Below are positions 7,038 through 12,112 of a DNA stretch of 12,112 nt, piece by piece; within the stretch, counting starts at the first letter, position 1; every line of letters starts with the position of its first letter. The DNA comes from Clostridia bacterium (GTDB taxonomy: Bacteria; Bacillota; Clostridia; Lachnospirales; Cellulosilyticaceae): NCBI GenBank assembly GCA_029256345.1, contig JAQSYC010000030.1, positions 1 to 12,112 on the forward strand, given 5' to 3'. The notes under the pieces are model-generated. The model was not told where the DNA came from, ran no database searches, and worked only from the letters and a program-made list of their open reading frames with translations. The translations under genes and the position numbers were made by a program.

Positions 7038-7886
7038 TCAAAGTTGAAGCTTTTTTTCCATAGCCAAGAGCACATCATAAGGTATTTGGAGATCACCATA
7101 ACCGATGCCTATATCAAGACCAGGTTTGTTGTCACCGTGAAAATCGCTGCCGCCAGTGGGGAAAAGCCTAAAGGTTATACAAAGGGATAATAAACTTGCA
7201 ACCTCTTCCTTGCTGTGGGTGGCGTAAAGCGTTTCTAAACCGTCTAGACCATCAGAAGTGAGTTTTTTTAATAAGGCATACAACTGGCTATTGTTAAGGT
7301 CATAGAGATAAGGATGAGCAAGCACGGCTAATCCGCCAACGCGGTGGATGGTATCAATACATTCTTCAGGTGTAAAATGTGATCTTTTAACATAACAGGG
7401 TTTGCCTTTGCCAAGGTATTTTTGAAAGGCTTCTGAGCGGGATTTGACATAACCCTTTTTATATAAAGCGGCGGCAAAATGAGCTCTTGTAAAAACAGTC
7501 TGTGAAGAACTATCTGAAACAAGATCCTGAGCGGTAATGGGAAATCCTAATTTATTTAATTTTTCTAACATAAGCATGTTACGTTGTTTGCGGCTTTCTA
7601 TAAGTCTGCTTAATTGACCTAGCAGCAGGGGGTGATGACTGTCAATATAGTAACCCAAAATATGAATTTCTTGGTCACCGTATTCAGCAGAGAACTCAAT
7701 ACCAGGAATAACCATAAGATCAATCAGGTTGCCTTGATGGGTACAAGCTTCTATGCCGGCTACTGTATCGTGATCGGTAAGCGCAATGGCACTTAGTCCT
7801 TTGTGCTTAGCGTAAAGAGCTAGTTTATCCGGAGAAAGGGTACCGTCAGAAATATTAGAATGAACGTGCAAATCAATTAGTTTCAT
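7038..7886 (-). CDS. PHP-domain phosphoesterase (RNase AM/YciV-like)
   Basis: A PHP-fold metal-dependent phosphoesterase (282 aa) of the YciV/TrpH group, whose characterised members hydrolyse 3',5'-nucleoside bisphosphates and degrade short RNA 5'-3'. Metal-binding motifs in order are HVHSNISDG (H7, H9, D14), LTDHDT (D38, H39), PGIEFS (E64), EIHILGY (H75), VLAHP (H191) and GGSDFHG (D248, H250). It is cytoplasmic. The ATG at 7886 lies 7 nt after GGAGG (7894-7898, minus strand). It is unrelated to pectin metabolism on sequence grounds, and separates the pectin locus from the SCIFF-Sec cluster. The exact substrate cannot be fixed from sequence. Confidence 0.92.
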   Translation of the reverse strand: MKLIDLHVHSNISDGTLSPDKLALYAKHKGLSAIALTDHDTVAGIEACTHQGNLIDLMVIPGIEFSAEYGDQEIHILGYYIDSHHPLLLGQLSRLIESRKQRNMLMLEKLNKLGFPITAQDLVSDSSSQTVFTRAHFAAALYKKGYVKSRSEAFQKYLGKGKPCYVKRSHFTPEECIDTIHRVGGLAVLAHPYLYDLNNSQLYALLKKLTSDGLDGLETLYATHSKEEVASLLSLCITFRLFPTGGSDFHGDNKPGLDIGIGYGDLQIPYDVLLAMEKKLQL

Positions 7887-7914
7887 AAGTTTTCCTCCTT
7901 TATACTATTATTTT

Positions 7915-7942
7915 ATCATACTTATCCATAAATGCACGTAAA
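7915..7942 (-). promoter_or_regulatory. Probable promoter of the PHP gene
   Basis: Read on the minus strand, TTTACG (7937-7942) and TATGAT (7915-7920) are separated by 16 bp and match sigma-A -35 (4/6) and -10 (5/6) boxes. They lie just upstream of the PHP ribosome binding site. I see no clear plus-strand promoter for the TIGR04086 gene in the same 93-bp divergent gap. Confidence 0.4.
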
Positions 7943-7979
7943 ATATTAGTAACTATCATTAAGAAGGAGGGAAAGAGGG

Positions 7980-8390
7980 ATGTCAAAATATAAATCGAAA
8001 AGTAAACAAGAGATAGAGATGCCACAAGCAGTGCTTGCAATGCTTAAGGCCAATGTAATGGCTTATGTGGTTACTGCCATTTTTATTTTGTTAGGCTCCA
8101 TTATCCTTACATATACCAATGCTTCAGCAGCCGTTGAAAACTGGATTGTGTTTATAGGTATTATTGTATCGGCGTTTTTAGCAGGCTTTGATACTGCAAA
8201 AGTGAATACAAGAAATGGATATAAATGGGGAGCTATAGGCGGGTCGTTATACTTTATATTGTTTTTGGTTTTTGGGACGCTTATTAACAGATTAAAAGCT
8301 TTAGCGCCTTCCATGGTTTTCATGATAGCGTTAGTTGTATTAGTAAGCAGTACAGTGGCTGGCATGATTTCAGTTAATTACGAAAAATAG
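7980..8390 (+). CDS. TIGR04086-type four-helix membrane protein
   Basis: A 136-aa integral membrane protein with a basic N-terminus (MSKYKSKSKQ) and four predicted transmembrane helices at about 23-45, 52-71, 81-101 and 110-131. The size, helix pattern and position immediately upstream of SCIFF, SCIFF maturase and secDF match the clostridial family TIGR04086, whose function is unknown. The second helix carries FLAGFDTAK and the third begins KWGAIGGSLYF, Gly-rich segments that look like packing surfaces. The ATG is 9 nt after AAGGAGG (7964-7970). It has no terminator after it; only a 76-bp gap with a promoter separates it from the SCIFF gene. Recurrent linkage suggests a role near the Sec translocon or in handling SCIFF, but this is inference. 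Confidence 0.78.
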   Translation: MSKYKSKSKQEIEMPQAVLAMLKANVMAYVVTAIFILLGSIILTYTNASAAVENWIVFIGIIVSAFLAGFDTAKVNTRNGYKWGAIGGSLYFILFLVFGTLINRLKALAPSMVFMIALVVLVSSTVAGMISVNYEK

Positions 8391-8403
8391 CCTTTGAAGT
8401 TGT

Positions 8404-8431
8404 TTGCAAACCTAAGAACATATGGTATAAT
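8404..8431 (+). promoter_or_regulatory. SCIFF gene promoter with extended -10 and flanking inverted repeats
   Basis: TTGCAA (8404-8409) and TATAAT (8426-8431) are 16 bp apart, and a TG dinucleotide one base before the -10 box (8423-8424) makes it an extended -10. The -35 sits inside a perfect 10-bp palindrome GTTTGCAAAC (8402-8411). CAAACCT (8407-8413) recurs inverted as AGGTTTG (8437-8443) around the predicted start site. The arrangement suggests an operator and a strong, regulated promoter giving the short SCIFF mRNA. Confidence 0.72.
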
Positions 8432-8466
8432 AAAACAGGTTTGTAATCAGGAGGGAGAATGTTATC

Positions 8467-8604
8467 ATGAAACATATTAAAACATTAAATACTAAAAACT
8501 TACCATGCAGTGCAAAAAAAGGTGGATGCGGAGAATGCCAAACATCGTGTCAATCAGCTTGTAAAACATCTTGTACTGTAGGAAATCAAGCTTGCGAAAA
8601 ATAA
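8467..8604 (+). CDS. scfA: SCIFF ranthipeptide precursor (six cysteines in forty-five)
   Basis: A 45-residue Cys-rich RiPP precursor of the SCIFF family, nearly universal in Clostridia. The leader MKHIKTLNTKNL is the segment bound by the maturase, and the core contains CGECQTSC and CQSACKTSC. Cysteines are at 14, 21, 24, 28, 32, 36 and 43; the family name implies six, and Cys14 appears to be the extra one. In the characterised homologue CteA, the maturase links Cys32 to Thr37 by a thioether, and both positions are present here (C32, T37). An AGGAGGGAG ribosome binding site is at 8449-8457. The gene has its own promoter and an intrinsic terminator immediately downstream. The maturation enzyme is the next gene. 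The peptide's function is not settled; a signalling role has been proposed for ranthipeptides in some clostridia. Confidence 0.96.
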   Translation: MKHIKTLNTKNLPCSAKKGGCGECQTSCQSACKTSCTVGNQACEK

Positions 8605-8615
8605 TTTTGCTTGCC

Positions 8616-8645
8616 GCAGTGACTTCTGGTCGCTGCTTTTATTTT
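8616..8645 (+). terminator. Intrinsic terminator/attenuator between scfA and scfB
   Basis: GCAGTGAC (8616-8623) pairs with GTCGCTGC (8629-8636) in an 8-bp stem with one G-U pair and a 5-nt loop, directly followed by TTTTATTTT (8637-8645). It lies 11 nt after the SCIFF stop codon. No other promoter is obvious before the maturase gene, so partial readthrough would give abundant precursor mRNA and less maturase mRNA. Confidence 0.82.
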
Positions 8646-8665
8646 GGAAAAGAAAGGGTGATGGC

Positions 8666-10015
8666 ATGATCCATAAATTTAAATTTGAGAACTCCAATAT
8701 TGTTATGGATATACATAGCGGGAGTATTCACATACTAGATGATATAGCTTATGAAATAGTGGATGATGTACCTATATTAACTCAAGATGCTATCCTGCAA
8801 AAATATGCTGAGCGTTTCACAAAAGAGGAGATTGATGAGGCTATAGAAGAACTGAATCAGCTTAAGCGAGATGAAATGCTCTATACTGGCGATATCTATG
8901 AAACCTTTGTACCAGCATTTCTAGAAAGAGAGCCTGTGGTTAAAGCACTTTGTCTTCATGTGGCCCATGACTGTAATCTGGCCTGTAAGTATTGCTTTGC
9001 AGGAGAAGGAGAATACCACGGAGAACGGGGTATGATGAGCCTTGAAGTAGGCAAACAGGCTGTAGATTTCATTATTCAAAACTCTAAGCATAGAAAGAAT
9101 ATAGAAATCGATTTCTTTGGGGGAGAACCTCTGATGAATTTTGAGGTTGTAAAAGGTGTTGTAGACTATGCAAGACTTAGAGAAAAAGAAACCGGCAAGC
9201 ATTTTAGATTTACGATGACAACAAATGGCGTTTTATTAAGTGATGAGATCATTGATTATCTTAATGAGAATATGCATAATGTTGTTTTAAGTCTAGATGG
9301 CAGGCCAGAGGTCAATGACCTTATGCGTCCTACACCTAACGGAAAAGGAAGTTATGAGATCATTTTGCCTAAGTTCAAGAAATTAGTAGAAAAAAGACAG
9401 GGCAAGCAGTATTATTTAAGAGGTACATTTACCCATCATAACCTTGATTTTTCGGAAGATGTAAAGCATATGACAGAAGCTGGGTTTAAAGAAGTTTCTG
9501 TTGAACCCGTCGTTGCACCCAATCATATGCACTATGCCCTTCAAGAAGCAGATGTCTCTAAAATATGCCAAGAGTATGAAGAACTGGCAAAATATATGAT
9601 TGAAACAACTAAGCAAAATAAGAGTTTTAATTTCTTTCATTTTATGATTGATTTAGAGGGGGGCCCTTGTGTGCATAAAAGACTTGCAGGTTGTGGTTCT
9701 GGAACGGAGTACTTAGCCGTTACACCGAATGGGGATTTGTATCCCTGTCACCAATTTGTAGGGATGCCGGAGTTCAAAATGGGGCATGTTGTAGAAGGCG
9801 TGTCAAATGTTGAAATGAGAGAAAAATTTGAAAAATGCAATGTATACAGTAAAGAGTCTTGTAAAAGTTGTTGGGCAAAACTCCACTGTAGTGGTGGATG
9901 TGCTGCGAATTCTTATAACTTCCACGGGGACATCCATTCAGTTTATGAAATAGGCTGTGAGCTTCAGAAAAAACGGTTGGAGTGTGCTATTGGTATCAAA
10001 GCAGAACTATTATAA
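8666..10015 (+). CDS. scfB: SCIFF radical SAM maturase (SPASM, CteB-like)
   Basis: A 449-aa radical SAM enzyme that forms thioether cross-links in the SCIFF precursor. An N-terminal RiPP-recognition region (about 1-85) binds the leader. The radical SAM cluster motif is CNLACKYC (C103, C107, C110), with GGEP at 152-155 for SAM binding. The C-terminal SPASM domain carries the auxiliary Fe-S cluster ligands in the regions C335/C343/C361 and CKSCWAKLHCSGGC (C399, C402, C408, C412) plus C431. This closely matches the structurally known CteB. All expected cysteines are present, so it should be active. The start ATG 8666 follows AAAGGGTG (8653-8660) and gives the typical MIHKF beginning. It is transcribed by readthrough of the terminator after scfA, and is followed by a weak hairpin and the secD promoter. 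Confidence 0.97.
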   Translation: MIHKFKFENSNIVMDIHSGSIHILDDIAYEIVDDVPILTQDAILQKYAERFTKEEIDEAIEELNQLKRDEMLYTGDIYETFVPAFLEREPVVKALCLHVAHDCNLACKYCFAGEGEYHGERGMMSLEVGKQAVDFIIQNSKHRKNIEIDFFGGEPLMNFEVVKGVVDYARLREKETGKHFRFTMTTNGVLLSDEIIDYLNENMHNVVLSLDGRPEVNDLMRPTPNGKGSYEIILPKFKKLVEKRQGKQYYLRGTFTHHNLDFSEDVKHMTEAGFKEVSVEPVVAPNHMHYALQEADVSKICQEYEELAKYMIETTKQNKSFNFFHFMIDLEGGPCVHKRLAGCGSGTEYLAVTPNGDLYPCHQFVGMPEFKMGHVVEGVSNVEMREKFEKCNVYSKESCKSCWAKLHCSGGCAANSYNFHGDIHSVYEIGCELQKKRLECAIGIKAELL

Positions 10016-10029
10016 GCAAAAAATGTAAC

Positions 10030-10053
10030 AAAAACAACATAATGTGTGTTTTT
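10030..10053 (+). terminator. Possible weak AU-rich hairpin after scfB
   Basis: AAAAACA-CA (10030-10039, one bulged A at 10037) can pair with TGTGTTTTT (10045-10053) around a 5-nt loop. The stem is weak, and the U-run forms part of it. It could act as a modest terminator ahead of the secD promoter. Confidence 0.3.
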
Positions 10054-10055
10054 AA

Positions 10056-10084
10056 TTGACTATGTTTTGTAGTAATTATATAAT
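10056..10084 (+). promoter_or_regulatory. secD promoter, near-consensus sigma-A
   Basis: TTGACT (10056-10061) and TATAAT (10079-10084) are separated by exactly 17 bp, a 5/6 and 6/6 match to the housekeeping consensus. The box is 45 bp upstream of the secD ATG. secDF can therefore be expressed independently of the SCIFF genes, at a constitutive level. Confidence 0.85.
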
Positions 10085-10128
10085 CAATTTAATGTGAGTT
10101 CAAAGAAGGAGTATAAGGAGGAAAGACG

Positions 10129-11520
10129 ATGAAAGGCAAAAATACTAAGCTTAAAAGTATCTTTCTTTTCATACTGATGCTGATAGTAATAGCTGGAGCT
10201 GCGTATCTGGCTTATAGTGCAAGTATGAATGTTGGAAAGGCACAGAAAACAACTGAAGTTGAACAGGTGGAACAAACACCAGAAGAAGCAACAGAAGTAG
10301 AAGGGCAAGCAGCAGAAGCAGAAGGACAAGAAGCAGAGGGTGATAGTGAAGAAGCAGCTGTTCCAGAAGTAAAGAAAGCACAAAATACTATTAAATTAGG
10401 GTTAGATCTTCAAGGGGGCGTTAACATTGTTTATGAGCCAAAACTTGATAGAAAACCTACAGGTGACGAAATGTCAGCTGCTCGTACAATGATTCAAAAA
10501 AGATTAGATGCTAAAGGTTATACAGAAGCAGAGGTTTCACTAGAAGGCAATGATAGGATAAGGGTTGATATCCCTGGAGTAGAAGACCCTCAAAAAGCTA
10601 TAGAAGAAATCGGAGCAGCGGGGATGCTCAAATTTTTAGATCAGGAAGGCAAAGAAATTGTTACAGGTAAAGATGTAACAAAAGCAACACCTCAAGGAAC
10701 ATCACAAAACGGAGCAACACAAGTTGTTGTAAGTGTAGAAATGAATGAAGCTGGAACCAAATTGTTTTCCGACTTTACTAAAAATAATATAGGACAACCT
10801 ATCTTTATTATGTTAGATGAGACGTTGCTAAGTTATGCAACAATCAATGATCATATTTTAGATGGCAAAGGGATGATTACTGGTAACTTCACACCAGAGG
10901 AAGCCAAAGAGCTTGCAGAGGGTATCAATGCAGGAGCACTGCCATTTACACTTGACCCGGTTAACTCCAATGGTATAGGACCGAAGCTTGGAATGGATTC
11001 ACTTAATACAAGCTTAAAGGCGGGTGCTATAGGATTTATCATTATTCTTATATTTATGGTTGCATTTTACAGAATCTGTGGTATTGCAGCAGATCTTGCC
11101 CTTATTTTTTATATCTCACTTGTTATTTTGATATTAAGTGCAATGGGAGCAACGCTTACACTGCCAGGTATTGCAGGTATTCTCCTTTCAGTAGGTATGG
11201 CAGTTGATGCAAACGTTATTATTTTCGTGCGTATTAAGGAAGAACTGGTTTTAGGCAGGAGTGTTCCAGCAGCTGTTGATGCTGGATTTAATAAGGCATT
11301 TAGTGCTATTTTAGATGGTAATGTTACAACACTTATAGCGGCAGCAGTTCTTTATATATTTGGAACAGGACTTATTAAGAGTTTTGCAACGACATTAGGT
11401 ATTGGTATAGTGGTATCTATGTTTACAGCTATTGTTATAACACGTATGCTTCTTAAAGCGTTTATTAGTATGAGAATCAAAAATCCAGCATTGTATGCTG
11501 CTGTTAAAAAAGCACAGTAA
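10129..11520 (+). CDS. secD: Protein translocase subunit SecD
   Basis: SecD (463 aa), the proton-driven accessory subunit that helps pull secreted proteins through SecYEG. TM1 is at about 8-30. A strongly acidic low-complexity linker (41-84) follows, then the extracytoplasmic domain beginning with the SecD signature LGLDLQGG (90-97). The five C-terminal transmembrane helices lie from about 297 to 447. The TM4-region motif GMAVDANVIIF (356-366) contains the conserved Asp360, probably the proton-relay residue. The usual Glu of the following FERI/NERI motif is Val367 (GTG) in this protein. The ATG follows GGAGG (10117-10121) by 7 nt. SecD and SecF are separate genes, with secF 13 nt downstream, as in many clostridia. 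Confidence 0.96.
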   Translation: MKGKNTKLKSIFLFILMLIVIAGAAYLAYSASMNVGKAQKTTEVEQVEQTPEEATEVEGQAAEAEGQEAEGDSEEAAVPEVKKAQNTIKLGLDLQGGVNIVYEPKLDRKPTGDEMSAARTMIQKRLDAKGYTEAEVSLEGNDRIRVDIPGVEDPQKAIEEIGAAGMLKFLDQEGKEIVTGKDVTKATPQGTSQNGATQVVVSVEMNEAGTKLFSDFTKNNIGQPIFIMLDETLLSYATINDHILDGKGMITGNFTPEEAKELAEGINAGALPFTLDPVNSNGIGPKLGMDSLNTSLKAGAIGFIIILIFMVAFYRICGIAADLALIFYISLVILILSAMGATLTLPGIAGILLSVGMAVDANVIIFVRIKEELVLGRSVPAAVDAGFNKAFSAILDGNVTTLIAAAVLYIFGTGLIKSFATTLGIGIVVSMFTAIVITRMLLKAFISMRIKNPALYAAVKKAQ

Positions 11521-11533
11521 GGAGGCCAAAACA

Positions 11534-12112
11534 ATGAAATTTATAGAAAACAGAAAAAAATTCTTTATTTTATCCATAGTTGTTATACTCATTGGGCTAC
11601 TTACCATGTGTTATAACGCTGTAACAGGAAAAGGCGCTTTTAATCAAGATGTAGAATTTACAGGTGGATCAATTGTACAGATCAATATAGAACGGGAATT
11701 GACCGTTGATATAAAAAATGAATTAACTCAGATAGTAAAGGATGTAACCGGAGATGAAGTGCCACGTATTGCCGCAGCTGGGAATACAGGTGTTATCATT
11801 ACAATCAAACGAACAGACGTTGATACAAGAGCGAAGTTGTTTGATGAGGTTAAGGCAAAATACAATTTAAAAGACGAAGTGCCTCTGAAAGATGCAGATG
11901 TCTCCGCATCTATCAGTGATGAAATCAAATTGGGTGCCTTAGAAGCTGTTGTAGTAGGGATTATTCTGATATTGATTTATATCACCTATCGTTTCAAAGA
12001 CTTTAGATTTGGAATGAGTGCAATCATTGCTTTAGCCCATGATGTACTGGTGATGCTGGCAGTTTATGCAGTATTTAGAGTGCCACTCAATAATTCATTT
12101 ATAGCGGCGATG
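11534..12112 (+). CDS. secF: Protein translocase subunit SecF, C-terminus beyond the window
   Basis: The first 193 codons of SecF, partner of SecD in the membrane. TM1 is at about 9-28, followed by the family signature DVEFTGGS (about 39-46) and the extracytoplasmic domain. TM2 (about 135-150) precedes FRFGMSAIIALAHDVLVM, which contains the SecF His-Asp motif. The ATG at 11534 follows GGAGG (11521-11525) directly after the secD stop codon, so the two are almost certainly co-translated. The reading frame is open to the last base and the remaining C-terminal transmembrane helices are outside the window. Confidence 0.96.
   Translation, partial: MKFIENRKKFFILSIVVILIGLLTMCYNAVTGKGAFNQDVEFTGGSIVQINIERELTVDIKNELTQIVKDVTGDEVPRIAAAGNTGVIITIKRTDVDTRAKLFDEVKAKYNLKDEVPLKDADVSASISDEIKLGALEAVVVGIILILIYITYRFKDFRFGMSAIIALAHDVLVMLAVYAVFRVPLNNSFIAAM

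Noticed and set aside
10084..10383. Leu/Cys/Phe-rich open frames on the minus strand opposite the start of secD (also 10169-10381)
   Set aside because: They arise from the GAA/GCA codon-rich acidic linker of secD read backwards; no ribosome binding site or family resemblance, and secD is certain.
1..12112. CRISPR arrays, insertion sequences, tRNA genes, phage genes
   Set aside because: No spaced direct repeats, transposase or integrase frames, cloverleaf-like sequences or phage-type proteins were found on either strand.

Overview
The window looks like a chromosomal segment of a low-GC Gram-positive anaerobe of class Clostridia, most likely a plant-polysaccharide fermenter near Lachnospirales/Cellulosilyticum (taxon inferred). 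The evidence is AT-rich DNA with strong AAGGAGG ribosome binding sites, a SCIFF peptide with its radical SAM maturase next to secD-secF, and a pectin-oligosaccharide utilisation locus. No mobile element, CRISPR array, tRNA or rRNA was seen.

Region 1 (1 to about 6992) is a pectin-oligosaccharide locus. At the left edge is the first 16 codons of a leftward CE8 pectinesterase. Across a roughly 200-bp divergent control region, a rightward operon encodes a GH105 unsaturated (rhamno)galacturonyl hydrolase, a lipoprotein sugar-binding protein, two ABC permeases and a GH28 polygalacturonase. A convergent AraC-type regulator follows and overlaps the end of the GH28 gene by 16 bp. None of the three enzymes shows a signal peptide, so the picture is import of (methylated, unsaturated) oligogalacturonides and degradation in the cytoplasm. 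No ABC ATPase gene is present. Both glycosidase genes seem to lack a conventional start codon: reading frame, family homology and ribosome binding site spacing point to ATT (GH105, 250) and ATC (GH28, 4594). This is the most unusual feature of the locus.

Region 2 (7038 to 7886, minus strand) is a housekeeping PHP-domain phosphoesterase/exonuclease.

Region 3 (7980 to 12112) is the conserved clostridial SCIFF-Sec cluster: a four-helix TIGR04086-type membrane protein, the 45-residue Cys-rich SCIFF precursor (ranthipeptide class), its radical SAM/SPASM maturase, then secD and the start of secF, cut by the window end. The SCIFF gene has its own extended -10 promoter bracketed by inverted repeats. 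It is separated from the maturase gene by an intrinsic terminator that probably sets a high precursor-to-enzyme ratio. secD has its own near-consensus promoter. The biological role of SCIFF and the reason for its linkage to the Sec accessory genes remain poorly explained. This copy of the peptide has a seventh cysteine, and this SecD has a Glu-to-Val change in an otherwise conserved motif.
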